64,000 nt of DNA from Halopseudomonas xinjiangensis (GCF_900104945.1 NZ_LT629736.1:1116001-1180000), one strand, 5' to 3'; shown: positions 28,063-37,348, numbered from the stretch's first letter. The notes: a model not told the origin generated them from the letters alone. Numbers and translations are program-made.

Positions 28063-30366
28063 TCAGAATTCGTAGGCCAGGGTCACGCGGGCGTTGCGAC
28101 GGTCGCCGATGTAGGCGAACGAACCGCTACGATAGGCTGCGAAGTAGTAATCCTCGTCGGTGAGGTTGACCACGTTCAGTCGCGCCGACAGGTTGTCGGT
28201 GAAGTCGTAGGTGGCGAACGCATCGTATACCGTGTAGGAAGGCACACCGAGGTCGCTGGCCGCTGAGTCCGGCTGCCCTGTGTAGACTTCACTGCGGTAA
28301 GTCGCTGCGGTGCCGACCGCCAGAGCCGGTGTCAGCTGATAGCGCAGTTGGAGATACATGCTCTTGTCTGCAAACTGAGCCAGCGTGCCGCCTTCGTTCG
28401 CCTCCTCATAGCTCTCCAGCACCTTGGCATTCATCACCGTAGCGCCGAAAACAGTGCTCAGGTTCTCGGTGAGGTTGCCGGCCGCACTGACTTCAACGCC
28501 ATGAACGCGGTTCTTTCCGGTGTTGTAGGTTCCGATGGTTTCATAGTCGTCACCCACGCTCTCCATCACGTCATCCTTGGTGATATGGAACGCGGCAGCA
28601 GTCAGGAGCAGCTTCTCGTCGAAGACGTTCCACTTGGTGCCGATCTCGTAGTTGGTGGACTTTTCCGGTTCGCTTTGCGTGATAGTGTCCGGGCTGCCGC
28701 AGATGCCGCCGTAGCCACAGTTGCCACCCACGTCGGACTCGCCGCCATTGATTTCTACCGCGGTGCTATAGGTCGCATAGACGTTGGCGTACTCGTTGAT
28801 CTTGTAGGTCAGGCCGAGGTGCCCGTTCCACAGGGTGTCGGAATACTCGTAGCGGGTAACGTCGCCGTCATCAAAGATGTCGTTCGTGTATTCGAAGTGG
28901 TCTGCACGCACACCGGCTGCGAGGATCCACTTGTCCGTCAGATCAATGGTGTCCATCAGGGAGACGGAAACGGTCTCGATCGAATAGTCGGAGCTGCTTG
29001 CGCCACGCTCATCGCTGCGCTGAAGGAAGTCTCGCAGATTCGGTACCAGGTTACCGTTCGGATCAATTATGCAATACCCGGGAGATGTCCTACCACCGCG
29101 ACCTGGCAGGACGCAGTTCGGCGTAGCGCCATTGCTGGTGTTGTAGTCCCCGTTTAGTACGTCGTGCTTGCTGTATTCCGTGCTGAACACGAACTGGTTG
29201 AGCTTGCCAGCCAGTTCCTTATCCCAGTACAGGTTGGTGATATTGGCGAAATAGTCGACTTCCTGCCAACCCTGATGCGTGCTCAGACCGATAGTCGGTG
29301 TGCCGGTGATCAAATCCGTATTGCCGCGCGCGCCGGTGACGACGTAGCCGTTCTCGGTAGTGCCGTAACGCATGGCGTTTTCGAGCCGCAGGTCGGTCGT
29401 GAAGTCGTAGCCGACGCGGAATGTGAAGGTTTCGACGTCCGACTCGAGGAAATCTCCGCGCTGCAGGTACACCGGGACGTCGTCATTGGGTTTGCCAGTG
29501 GCGCGATCAACGTAGGAGCCCAGATCCGGAGTGTCCTTCGCGTCGAGGTAGTAATAGTCGGCTTTGAAATCCAGCTTGTCCGTTGCCTGCCAGGCACCAG
29601 CGAGAGCAATACCGTTACGCTCACGGTCCGCTGGGCCGCGGTCCGGGATTTCGCGATAGGCATGGAGAAGGTTCAGGCGCACGGCGATATCATCTGTCAG
29701 CGCGACGTTGCTATCGAGAGTTGCGCGACGGTAGTCGTCAGTGCCGACGCCGCCTTCGATTTCGTTGAAGCTGTACTCGGTGCTTGCCTGCTTGGTCACA
29801 CCATTGACAGCACCGCCAGTGGAACCGCGGCCTGCGAACGTCGAGCTCGGCCCTTTGGTGATTTCTACCTGCTCGAGAGCGAAGCTTTCACGCGTGGTCA
29901 TGCCCGGATCACGCAGACCGTCAACGAACACGTCGCTGCGTGCTTCGTGGCCACGGATGATGTAACGGTCACCGAAGGCGTTGCCGTTTTCACCGGTACC
30001 CAGGGTCAGGCCAGGCTGGGCAGCGAGGATTTCTTTCAGATCGTCCTTGCCCGAATCCTTGATCTGGGTCTGGGTCAGAACAGTGATGGTCTGCGGGGTT
30101 TCGGCCAGCGGCTTGACCTTGCGCTTGTCACCGGAGTACTTCGCCTTGTACGGCGCGCCCGGCTCGGCGTAGGGGTTGGTGTCGATGGTGCGTTCTTCGA
30201 TCTGCAGTGTGTCGAGTTCGAAGGTCTCTTCTTCCTGAGCCATGGCCAGCGGGCTGCACAGGGCGGCGGAGATGCTCAATGCCAGAGCAGTATGGGCACC
30301 AAAAGCAGGCTTGACCGGGTGGCGCAAGCTCAGAGGGCGCAAGGTTTTCGCTTGGTTCGCAGACAT
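28063..30366 (-). CDS. TonB-dependent catecholate siderophore receptor (Fiu/PiuA type)
   Basis: 767-residue outer-membrane receptor. Signal peptide of about 44 residues ending AALCSPLAMAQ, then a TonB-box region, a plug domain (PQTITVLTQTQIKD, RYIIRGHEARSDVFVDGLRD, EITKGPSS) and a 22-strand barrel ending in Phe (RVTLAYEF). Two cysteine pairs lie in extracellular loops. Similarity to Fiu/PiuA is by recall of family sequence and is supported by piuC in the same operon. These receptors import iron-catechol complexes and are entry routes for siderophore-linked cephalosporins in other bacteria. tonB lies 24 bases upstream. Confidence 0.92.
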   Translation of the reverse strand: MSANQAKTLRPLSLRHPVKPAFGAHTALALSISAALCSPLAMAQEEETFELDTLQIEERTIDTNPYAEPGAPYKAKYSGDKRKVKPLAETPQTITVLTQTQIKDSGKDDLKEILAAQPGLTLGTGENGNAFGDRYIIRGHEARSDVFVDGLRDPGMTTRESFALEQVEITKGPSSTFAGRGSTGGAVNGVTKQASTEYSFNEIEGGVGTDDYRRATLDSNVALTDDIAVRLNLLHAYREIPDRGPADRERNGIALAGAWQATDKLDFKADYYYLDAKDTPDLGSYVDRATGKPNDDVPVYLQRGDFLESDVETFTFRVGYDFTTDLRLENAMRYGTTENGYVVTGARGNTDLITGTPTIGLSTHQGWQEVDYFANITNLYWDKELAGKLNQFVFSTEYSKHDVLNGDYNTSNGATPNCVLPGRGGRTSPGYCIIDPNGNLVPNLRDFLQRSDERGASSSDYSIETVSVSLMDTIDLTDKWILAAGVRADHFEYTNDIFDDGDVTRYEYSDTLWNGHLGLTYKINEYANVYATYSTAVEINGGESDVGGNCGYGGICGSPDTITQSEPEKSTNYEIGTKWNVFDEKLLLTAAAFHITKDDVMESVGDDYETIGTYNTGKNRVHGVEVSAAGNLTENLSTVFGATVMNAKVLESYEEANEGGTLAQFADKSMYLQLRYQLTPALAVGTAATYRSEVYTGQPDSAASDLGVPSYTVYDAFATYDFTDNLSARLNVVNLTDEDYYFAAYRSGSFAYIGDRRNARVTLAYEF

Positions 30367-30390
30367 TCTGTTTTGATCCTTTATAAACGT

Positions 30391-31257
30391 CTATCGGGTG
30401 ATGAGGGAGTATTCAACGGGTATGGCTATGCTGATCCGGTCCTTTTTCATCGAATCGGGGAGCGGCGGCAGTGGTTCAGCCTTCGCCAGCATGTCGAGCG
30501 CGGCTCGATCCAGCTCGGGGCTGCCCGAACTCTTCTTGATCGAGGCGCTCAATACATTGCCGCTCCGGTCGATGGCAAACTGCAGTGTGACGGTCCCCTG
30601 AATCTTTTCCTTCTTCAGGTGCGGCGGGTATTCCTTGTGTTCGTTCAGCCAGCTTTGCAGGTCGCTGAAGTAGTTCTTCGCATTGCTCTTGCGGCCTCCG
30701 GCATGGCGATCGGCCGCACGGCCAGTAGCACGATTGGCCGCAGCGACGCGCTTCTGAGCCGCTTTCCAAGGGTCGTCCGTCGCCGTCTCGGCTTGCGTCT
30801 CGATCTCAGGTTCAGCCTGCTCGGCTGGTTCCGGCTCGACAGGGGCGGGTTTCGCGGCGGGCTCCTGCTTGGTGACCTTCACGTCTTCAGCAGCTGGCTC
30901 GGCTTTTGCGGCCGTGCGTATTTCCGGGGCCGGCGCCGGGGTTGGCTTCGCCTCGGGGGCCGGCTCCGGTTTGGGCTCCGGTTTGGGCTCGGGCTGCGGT
31001 TCTGGCTCGGGAACCGGCTCCGGCGCAGGTTCGACCTTTTCCGCGACCGGCTCTGGTTCCGGTACTTCCTCTTCGGTGGTCTGTTCAGCGACATCTGCAT
31101 AAGTGCCCGCCGCACCGAGTCCGATCTCCAGACCGAACTCGCCTTGATCCGCGGCACCGCCAATCGACATATCCGACCGCGCCACCAGCGCAATGGCCAG
31201 ACCCACGTGCAGGACGATCGCGATCACGAAAGCGCTGATCCAGGTGCGCATCGGCAT
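30391..31257 (-). CDS. tonB: TonB energy transducer
   Basis: 288 residues. One N-terminal membrane helix ([19 protein letters not shown]), then a long periplasm-spanning Pro/Glu/Lys/Ala-rich stretch (about 60-140) and the TonB C-terminal domain with the [14 protein letters not shown] segment, and [19 protein letters not shown]. It carries energy from ExbB/ExbD to the outer-membrane receptor encoded next. The ATG shares one base with the stop of the second exbD (TGATG). The linker is longer than in E. coli TonB. Confidence 0.93.
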   Translation of the reverse strand: MPMRTWISAFVIAIVLHVGLAIALVARSDMSIGGAADQGEFGLEIGLGAAGTYADVAEQTTEEEVPEPEPVAEKVEPAPEPVPEPEPQPEPKPEPKPEPAPEAKPTPAPAPEIRTAAKAEPAAEDVKVTKQEPAAKPAPVEPEPAEQAEPEIETQAETATDDPWKAAQKRVAAANRATGRAADRHAGGRKSNAKNYFSDLQSWLNEHKEYPPHLKKEKIQGTVTLQFAIDRSGNVLSASIKKSSGSPELDRAALDMLAKAEPLPPLPDSMKKDRISIAIPVEYSLITR

Positions 31258-31676
31258 CAGTCGGCTTCCGTCAGTCGACTGTGCAACGTGATGGTGCTTA
31301 CGCCGTGTTCACGCAGCTGATTGAACACGGCGTCGAGATCGGCGGCCGTGGCGTCCGTATCCGCTCGCAGCGACACACGCAGTTCCGCGCCGGCCTGCGT
31401 GAGTTCGGCGATGCGAGCTTCCAAAGCCGCTGCGTCAACCGGTTCCCCGCCGGAGCGAAGGTCTCCGGTAGCAGTGAGGGAAAGCTCCAGTTCGGCAGGC
31501 TCGAGCGCCTTCTCGCTGGCCGACTCCGGCGGATCGATGGTCATGTCCTGCTGCGGTGCGATCTGGCCTGCCACCATGAAGAAGATCAGCAGAAGAAATA
31601 CGATATTGATCAGCGGTATGAGGTTGTCGTCAGGGTTGGCCGTGCCACGACGGGCCATCAGTGGATGATCTTGCAT
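31257..31676 (-). CDS. ExbD-family protein lacking the membrane aspartate
   Basis: 139 residues: short cytosolic N-terminus, one membrane helix ([19 protein letters not shown]) and a small periplasmic domain. In ExbD, TolR and MotB the helix carries an essential Asp that takes the proton; here that position is Asn24 (codon AAT). The upstream paralogue has the Asp, so this subunit may form a mixed dimer with it. Nine bases separate the two genes, and tonB overlaps its stop by one base. Confidence 0.88.
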   Translation of the reverse strand: MQDHPLMARRGTANPDDNLIPLINIVFLLLIFFMVAGQIAPQQDMTIDPPESASEKALEPAELELSLTATGDLRSGGEPVDAAALEARIAELTQAGAELRVSLRADTDATAADLDAVFNQLREHGVSTITLHSRLTEAD

Positions 31677-31685
31677 GTCCGCGTC

Positions 31686-32093
31686 TCAGTTCCCGCGACC
31701 GGTTGGGTCGGTCACGCCGCCCATCGTTACGGCCAGCCCCAGCCCCTTGAGCTCTTCGAGGCGGCTGACGATGATCTGTACTCTGGCGTCTGCCTCGGGT
31801 AGCAGCACCAGCACCGCATCGGTGGCGAAAGCACCCGCACCGACGGCCTCTCCAGCATTGAATGCATGGGACCCGTCGGCCATGCGCAGTGAGCCATCGG
31901 CGCTGAGAATCAGCACGTCGGGTTTTTTTAGGCTGGGTTCCGTGCTGGCGACCGGCGATTGGAAGTCCACTGCTTTCCACTGACTGAACGTCGAGGTCAG
32001 CATGAAGAACATGAGCAGAATGAACACCACATCGATCAACGCCGTGAGGCTTATCTTCTGTGGCTTGCGACTATAGAGACCGGCCGCTTGCAT
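31686..32093 (-). CDS. exbD: ExbD, proton-channel subunit
   Basis: 135 residues. The membrane helix SLTALIDVVFILLMFFML contains the conserved proton-binding Asp21. The periplasmic domain (about 50-130) follows. Works with ExbB to turn proton flow into TonB motion. Its ATG shares one base with the exbB stop (TGATG), so the two are translationally coupled. Confidence 0.92.
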   Translation of the reverse strand: MQAAGLYSRKPQKISLTALIDVVFILLMFFMLTSTFSQWKAVDFQSPVASTEPSLKKPDVLILSADGSLRMADGSHAFNAGEAVGAGAFATDAVLVLLPEADARVQIIVSRLEELKGLGLAVTMGGVTDPTGRGN

Positions 32094-32761
32094 CAGGCGA
32101 GCTTCAACCGGGCCTTGGCGTCCGCCTGGGCATTGACCCGGGCCGCCTGCAAGCTCAACAGGTGTTCGAGATCATTCTGGATCACACCAGCCTGAGCCTC
32201 GACACGGCGCTCGAACCAGCTATTGAGCAGCGAGACCGGGATGGCCACGGCGAGGCCGACTGCGGTGGTCAGCAAAGCGACCCAGATGCCGCCGGACAGT
32301 ACCGAGGGATCGACCTGAGTGCCGGCAGCTTCCATCGCCTGGAATGCCTGGATCATGCCCAGTACCGTGCCCAGCAGACCTAGAAGCGGGGCGAGGGTGG
32401 CGATGACTTCGAGCACGCGAAGGTAGCTGGCCAGACCAGCAACTGCCTGACGTGCCTGGCGCATGACTTCCTTGTGCAGCGCTTCGCCCTGCAGCTTTCC
32501 CGCCTCGATGAGCAGGAGTGTCTGGGCAATCAATTGCGGACGGGGAGCGCGACGCCCCTTGACCAGCACCAGTGCCTGGGAATGCTCGCCATTGGCGAAA
32601 TGGTTGATCGCCTGTTCGGCTACGGCATTGCCGCCGTCTCGCATCGACCAGAACTGGATCGCCTTGACCAGCACTACGGTCAGTGCAATGACCGAGAACA
32701 GTGCCAGGATCCAGACTACCGGTCCGCCAAGGGCGAGAATCTCCAGAACAGGACCAAACAT
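32093..32761 (-). CDS. exbB: ExbB, MotA/TolQ/ExbB proton-channel protein
   Basis: 222 residues with three membrane helices: about 12-34 (GPVVWILALFSVIALTVVLVK), 113-136 (VIATLAPLLGLLGTVLGMIQAF) and 157-180 (GIWVALLTTAVGLAVAIPVSL). The second and third match the MotA/TolQ/ExbB core. It forms the pentameric inner-membrane channel housing ExbD. First gene of the iron operon; a Fur box covers its promoter. Confidence 0.93.
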   Translation of the reverse strand: MFGPVLEILALGGPVVWILALFSVIALTVVLVKAIQFWSMRDGGNAVAEQAINHFANGEHSQALVLVKGRRAPRPQLIAQTLLLIEAGKLQGEALHKEVMRQARQAVAGLASYLRVLEVIATLAPLLGLLGTVLGMIQAFQAMEAAGTQVDPSVLSGGIWVALLTTAVGLAVAIPVSLLNSWFERRVEAQAGVIQNDLEHLLSLQAARVNAQADAKARLKLA

Positions 32762-32781
32762 GTGAAGCGTTCCTAGGCAAC

Positions 32782-32800
32782 AATGAGAAGGATTCGCATT
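32782..32800. promoter_or_regulatory. Fur box in front of exbB
   Basis: AATGAGAAGGATTCGCATT: AATGAGAA faces TTCGCATT as an inverted repeat with one interruption, matching the Fur consensus pattern AATGATAAT/ATTATCATT. It overlaps the -10 of the promoter, 21 bases before the exbB ATG, as expected for iron-dependent repression. Confidence 0.75.
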
Positions 32801-32825
32801 CTACAGATTGGCCGCAAAGGTGCAA
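32798..32825 (-). promoter_or_regulatory. Promoter of the exbB-to-piuC operon
   Basis: Minus strand: TTGCAC (32825-32820), 16-base spacer, TAGAAT (32803-32798). The -10 lies at the edge of the Fur box. Confidence 0.55.
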
Positions 32826-32940
32826 CAGCTTTTTATTCGGTCAGCAACAGTGGCCGGAGGGGCAGCGAAGCTGCCGGTATAGACCCGCGTCGGCCGATCC
32901 GGACTGTCCGTGCAGGACGGCCGGCAGGGGCTGGCTTCGC

Positions 32941-32957
32941 AAAAAGCCGTCCCCGGC
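32941..32957 (-). terminator. Weak terminator after phaJ-type gene
   Basis: On the minus strand GCCG-GGGA-CGGC is followed by five T. The stem is only four base pairs, so efficiency is doubtful. The rest of 32826-32968 shows no gene. Confidence 0.4.
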
Positions 32958-32968
32958 GGAGAAGCGGT

Positions 32969-33442
32969 TCAGTCCTGGATCGAGACCGATGGTAAAGAAG
33001 GGCGCGGCATGCTGGTCTTCTCGGTAGGCGCCATGACCGTAGCCACTCCATCCACAACTTGTTTGCCGTCCTGGTTGAACACCCGCGTGGCGATGCGAAC
33101 GCGGTTCTTTGCGAGCTTCTCGAGCACCTCAAGCTCTACCCGTATCTCGTCATCCAGACGTACTGGGCGAAGAAAACTCATTTCCTGTCCTATATAAATG
33201 CTGCCTGGACCGGGCAGCTCGCAGGCAATGGCAGCAGAGATCAGCGCGCCGGAGAACATGCCATGGGCGATTCGTCCCTTGAACGGGGTGGTGGCGGCAA
33301 AGGCCTCATCAAGGTGCACAGGGTTGACGTCGCCCGAGACCGCAGCGAACAGCGTGAGGTCGCGCTCGGTTACCCGGTGGGTGACCTGGGCCTTATCGCC
33401 AAGGGCCAGTTCGTCATAGGTGCGGTTGTTCAGCATGTCCAT
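32969..33442 (-). CDS. phaJ: MaoC-family (R)-specific enoyl-CoA hydratase
   Basis: 157 residues, single hot-dog fold. The hydratase-2 motif is DVNPVHLDEAFA near 38-49, with catalytic Asp and His, then FKGRIAHGMFSGAL. Such enzymes hydrate trans-2-enoyl-CoA to (R)-3-hydroxyacyl-CoA, linking beta-oxidation to polyhydroxyalkanoate or other routes. The divergent neighbours are two long-chain acyl-CoA synthetases, the arrangement recalled for phaJ1 in P. aeruginosa. AAGGA precedes the ATG. PhaJ is the likely role, but PHA genes are not in the window. Confidence 0.85.
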   Translation of the reverse strand: MDMLNNRTYDELALGDKAQVTHRVTERDLTLFAAVSGDVNPVHLDEAFAATTPFKGRIAHGMFSGALISAAIACELPGPGSIYIGQEMSFLRPVRLDDEIRVELEVLEKLAKNRVRIATRVFNQDGKQVVDGVATVMAPTEKTSMPRPSLPSVSIQD

Positions 33443-33534
33443 GGAGATTTCCTTGTGGCGTCGTTAATCATTAACCGGCAGGCATTGTACTGCTGCGCTG
33501 GCTGATTGGGACGATGGCACTTTCATATACCAAA

Positions 33535-33554
33535 TGAAACAGAACGGGGTTTCA
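33535..33554. repeat. Inverted repeat between phaJ-type gene and fadD2
   Basis: TGAAAC (33535-33540), eight bases, GTTTCA (33549-33554), in the 253-base divergent region. The half-sites resemble those of the fatty-acid repressor PsrA (GAAAC/GTTTC), but the known spacing is 2-4 bases, so this is only a candidate regulator site. Confidence 0.35.
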
Positions 33555-33695
33555 CGTTGCGTGACATAACTGGTAATTTTGCCGATCAGGCGTTTTGCCG
33601 TGAATACTTTCAACCCTGTCTTGCCGGGCAGGGTGACGATAAGCAGACGCATCAGCGTCGCCATACACCGTACAACGGGGAAGAGGATAAAAATA

Positions 33696-35381
33696 ATGGA
33701 AGCATCGTTCTGGAGTGACAAGCGTCCCGCGGGCGTGCCGAACGACATTGACCTGACCGAGTACAGCTCGATCATCGATGTGCTCGAGCGCTCCTGCAAG
33801 AAGTATGCGGACCGTCCCGCCTTCAGCAACATGGGCGAAACCATGACTTACGGCGATCTGGACCGCTATTCGGCCGCCTTCGCCAGCTATCTCCAGAATC
33901 ATACCGACCTGCAGCCTGGCGACCGCATTGCCGTGCAGATGCCCAACGTCCTGCAGTTCCCCATTGCCGTATTCGGAGCGGTGCGTGCCGGTCTGATCGT
34001 GGTCAACACGAATCCGCTGTATACCGCCCGCGAAATGCGCCACCAGTTCACTGACTCCGGCGCCAAGGCATTGGTGTACATGAACGTGTTCGGCCATCTG
34101 GTGCAGGAAGTACTTCCTGATACCAAGATCAAGTATCTGTTCGAAGCGCGCATGGGTGACATGCTGAGTCCGCTCAAGGGCTTCATGGTCAATACCGTGG
34201 TCAAGCGCGTGAAGAAGATGGTGCCGTCCTACGATCTGCCGCAGGCGGTGTCGCTGAAGACTGCACTGTCGCGCAGCAAGGGCGAGACGCCACGCCCGGT
34301 CACCAAAACCCTCGACGATGTCGCGGTGTTGCAATATACCGGCGGCACCACGGGCGTCGCCAAGGGCGCCATGCTGACCCACGGCAACCTTGTGGCGAAC
34401 ATGCTGCAGGTCTACGCCAACATGCAGCAGGTCGATAAAGACGGCAAGAAAATCATGAGCGACAGCGGCGAGACCGTTATCGCGCCGCTGCCGCTGTATC
34501 ATATCTTCGCCTTCACCGCGAACCTGATGTGCATGATGCTCGCGGGTCATCACAACGTACTCATTACCAACCCGCGAGATATTCCTGGCTTCATCAAGGA
34601 GCTTAAAAAGTGGAATTTCTCTTCGATCGTCGGCTTGAACACGCTGTTCGTAGCCTTGATGGAGCACCCCGAATTCAGTGAGGTCGATTTCTCCAACCTC
34701 AAGAGCACTACCTCCGGTGGTACGGCGCTGGTCAAGGCGACTGCTGAACGGTGGGAAGGCAAGACGGGTAGCCGCATCGGTGAAGGTTACGGATTGACCG
34801 AATGTTCGCCCGTGGTCTGTTCCAGCCCGGGCGATGGCCAGGCACGGCTGGGTACTGTCGGTCTGCCGGTACCGGGCACGTCGCTCAAGGTCGTCGATGA
34901 CGAAGGCAACGAAATGCCCATCGGCGAGCGCGGCGAGCTCTGCGTAAAAGGCCCGCAGGTGATGAAGGGCTACTGGGAGCGCCCCGAAGCCACCGCCGAA
35001 AGCATCGACCACGACGGCTGGTTGAAGACTGGCGACATCGCCATCATCGACGAGGACGGCTTCGTCGCCATTGTCGATCGCAAGAAGGATCTGATCATCG
35101 TTTCCGGCTTCAACGTCTATCCGAACGAGATCGAAGACGTCGTCGCCGCGCATCCGAAGGTAGCCAATGCGGCGGCGATCGGCGTGCCTGACGAGAAGTC
35201 CGGCGAGGCGGTGAAGCTGTTCGTCGTGCCCAGTGCCGACGATCTCACTATTGACGAACTGAAAGCTTATTGCCGGGCCAATTTCACCGGTTACAAGGTT
35301 CCTCGCCACTACGAAATCCGCGAGTCGCTGCCAATGACTCCGGTAGGCAAGATCCTGCGTCGCGAACTGCGCGACAAGTAA
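33696..35381 (+). CDS. fadD2: Long-chain acyl-CoA synthetase FadD2
   Basis: 561 residues, same length as E. coli FadD. It activates fatty acids with ATP and CoA at the inner membrane. Motifs: AMP-binding loop YTGGTTGVAKGA near 210-221, the segment EGYGLTECSP near 362-371, GWLKTGDIA near 441-449, and C-terminal catalytic lysine in PVGKILRREL. The start MEASFWSDKRPAGVP at 33696 follows AGAGGA; earlier in-frame codons lack a site. The N-terminus resembles P. aeruginosa FadD2 (recalled). fadD1 follows in tandem. Confidence 0.93.
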   Translation: MEASFWSDKRPAGVPNDIDLTEYSSIIDVLERSCKKYADRPAFSNMGETMTYGDLDRYSAAFASYLQNHTDLQPGDRIAVQMPNVLQFPIAVFGAVRAGLIVVNTNPLYTAREMRHQFTDSGAKALVYMNVFGHLVQEVLPDTKIKYLFEARMGDMLSPLKGFMVNTVVKRVKKMVPSYDLPQAVSLKTALSRSKGETPRPVTKTLDDVAVLQYTGGTTGVAKGAMLTHGNLVANMLQVYANMQQVDKDGKKIMSDSGETVIAPLPLYHIFAFTANLMCMMLAGHHNVLITNPRDIPGFIKELKKWNFSSIVGLNTLFVALMEHPEFSEVDFSNLKSTTSGGTALVKATAERWEGKTGSRIGEGYGLTECSPVVCSSPGDGQARLGTVGLPVPGTSLKVVDDEGNEMPIGERGELCVKGPQVMKGYWERPEATAESIDHDGWLKTGDIAIIDEDGFVAIVDRKKDLIIVSGFNVYPNEIEDVVAAHPKVANAAAIGVPDEKSGEAVKLFVVPSADDLTIDELKAYCRANFTGYKVPRHYEIRESLPMTPVGKILRRELRDK

Positions 35382-35387
35382 GTCCCG

Positions 35388-35421
35388 AGCGGCTCCGCCT
35401 GGCGGAGCCGCTTATCCTTTC
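35388..35421 (+). terminator. Terminator after fadD2
   Basis: AGCGGCTCCG (35388-35397) pairs with CGGAGCCGCT (35403-35412), followed by TATCCTTTC. Seven bases after the stop, so fadD1 probably has its own promoter in 35422-35642. Confidence 0.75.
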
Positions 35422-35642
35422 GCTGCTCTGTCTCGCTTCGCGACACTTCTCCGGTTTACCCACTGTAACCGCCGCGCACTGGCCCGGGTTTTCAAAACCT
35501 GCTAGGCTTCGGCCACTTTTCGACTGCAAGCGGCAAAATGTTCACAAACTGCCTCGAAAAGACAAGAACTTCTATAAGAGCACCATCCCAAAAGAGAACA
35601 TCGGTTGCAGGACGACCGAGCATGTTTCAGGAGCGAGCACGC

Positions 35643-37331
35643 ATGCTTGAAGATTTCTGGAAGGACAAGTATCCCAAGGGTCTCCCCACCGAGATCAACC
35701 CGGATCAATACCCCAACATCCTCGCTGTAATGAAGGAGTCCTGCCAAAAGTTCGGCAACAAGCCGGCCTTCACCAATCTCGGCAAGACCATCACCTACGG
35801 GGATCTGTACCGTCTTTCCGGTCAGTTCGCTGCTTACCTGCAAAACCACACCGACCTCAAGCCTGGCGACCGCATCGCTATCCAGATGCCGAACGTACTG
35901 CAGTATCCGGTTGCCGTATTCGGTGCCATGCGCGCTGGCTTCGTCGTGGTCAATACCAACCCGTTGTACACCGCGCGGGAAATGGAACATCAGTTCAACG
36001 ACTCCGGCGCCAAGGCCCTGGTTTGCCTAGCAAACATGGCGCATTTGGCTGAGCAGGTCGTGCCCAACACTGGCGTCAAGAAGGTCATCGTCACCGAAGT
36101 GGGCGATATGCTGCCGCCGCTCAAGCGCGCGCTGATCAACTTCGTCATCCGCAGCGTGAAGAAGATGGTGCCGGCCTACAACATTCCCGGCATGGTCAAG
36201 TTCAACGACGCCATGGCCAAGGGCAAGGGTGCGCGATTCACTGAAGCGAATCCGTCGAACGACGACATCGCGGTGTTGCAGTACACCGGCGGTACTACTG
36301 GCGTGGCCAAGGGCGCGATGCTGACCCACCGCAACCTGGTTGCCAACATGCTGCAGAGCAAGGCGCTGATGGGCTCGAACCTCCACGACGGTGAAGAAGT
36401 CATCATCTGCCCGCTGCCGCTCTACCACATCTACGCCTTTACCTTTCACTGCATGGCGATGATGATCAGCGGCAACCACAACATTCTGATCACCAATCCG
36501 CGGGATATCTCGGCGTTCGTCAAGGAACTGTCGAAGGTGAAGTTCTCCGGGTTTGTCGGTCTAAACACCCTGTTCGTCGCGCTGGCCAACGATGAAGGCT
36601 TCCGCAAGCTGGATTTCTCCAACTTCAAGGTGACCCTCTCCGGCGGTATGGCGTTGCAACTGGCTACGGCCGAGCGCTGGAAGCAGATCACTGGCTGCCA
36701 GATCTGTGAAGGCTATGGCATGACCGAAACCAGCCCTGTGGCGACGGTCAATCCGATCGATAACGTTCAGCTGGGCACAATCGGTATTCCGGTACCATCC
36801 ACGCTGTGCAAGATCATCGACGACGCCGGCAACGAAGTGCCATTGGGCGAGCGTGGCGAGCTGTGCGTCAAGGGTCCGCAGGTGATGAAGGGCTACTGGA
36901 ACCGCCCGGATGCCACGGCGGAAATCCTCGACAGCGAAGGCTGGTTGAAGACCGGCGACATCGCGATCATTCAGGAAGACGGTTACCTGCGTATCGTCGA
37001 TCGCAAGAAGGACATGATCCTGGTGTCAGGCTTCAACGTGTATCCGAACGAGCTGGAAGACGTGATGGCTGCGATTCCCGGCGTCGCCCAGTGCGCCGCT
37101 ATCGGCGTGCCGGATGAGAAGTCCGGTGAAGCGATCAAGGTGTTCCTGGTCAAGGCCGCTGGCGCAAGCCTGACCGAGCAACAGGTCAAGGATCACATGC
37201 GTGAAAACCTGACCGCGTACAAAGTGCCGAAGTTTGTCGAGTTCCGCGACGCGCTACCGACCACCAACGTCGGCAAGATTTTGCGCCGCGAGTTGCGCGA
37301 CGAAGAGCTGAAGAAGCTCGGTACGAAGTAA
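35643..37331 (+). CDS. fadD1: Long-chain acyl-CoA synthetase FadD1
   Basis: 562 residues, a close paralogue of the preceding protein. Motifs: YTGGTTGVAKGAMLTH near 214-229, CEGYGMTETSP near 365-375, GWLKTGDIAI near 445-454, catalytic Lys in NVGKILRREL near the C-terminus. The start MLEDFWKDKYPKGLP at 35643 has AGGAG about ten bases upstream; a longer in-frame start at 35622 is possible but lacks one. Tandem fadD genes let pseudomonads handle different chain lengths and conditions. Ends at a strong terminator. Confidence 0.93.
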   Translation: MLEDFWKDKYPKGLPTEINPDQYPNILAVMKESCQKFGNKPAFTNLGKTITYGDLYRLSGQFAAYLQNHTDLKPGDRIAIQMPNVLQYPVAVFGAMRAGFVVVNTNPLYTAREMEHQFNDSGAKALVCLANMAHLAEQVVPNTGVKKVIVTEVGDMLPPLKRALINFVIRSVKKMVPAYNIPGMVKFNDAMAKGKGARFTEANPSNDDIAVLQYTGGTTGVAKGAMLTHRNLVANMLQSKALMGSNLHDGEEVIICPLPLYHIYAFTFHCMAMMISGNHNILITNPRDISAFVKELSKVKFSGFVGLNTLFVALANDEGFRKLDFSNFKVTLSGGMALQLATAERWKQITGCQICEGYGMTETSPVATVNPIDNVQLGTIGIPVPSTLCKIIDDAGNEVPLGERGELCVKGPQVMKGYWNRPDATAEILDSEGWLKTGDIAIIQEDGYLRIVDRKKDMILVSGFNVYPNELEDVMAAIPGVAQCAAIGVPDEKSGEAIKVFLVKAAGASLTEQQVKDHMRENLTAYKVPKFVEFRDALPTTNVGKILRRELRDEELKKLGTK

Positions 37332-37348
37332 GCGCACGTTGTGGGCCC

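Noticed and set aside
29164..31320. Long plus-strand frame opposite the receptor, tonB and exbD genes
   Set aside because: Antisense shadow of well-recognised genes; the translation is low-complexity where it crosses the Pro-rich tonB linker.
33552..35309. Long minus-strand frame opposite fadD2
   Set aside because: Antisense to an intact acyl-CoA synthetase; no ribosome-binding site or recognisable domain.
35487..35499. GGTTTT-C-AAAACC as a fatty-acid repressor site before fadD1
   Set aside because: Short, AT-simple symmetry not matching the PsrA spacing or half-site; too weak to list.
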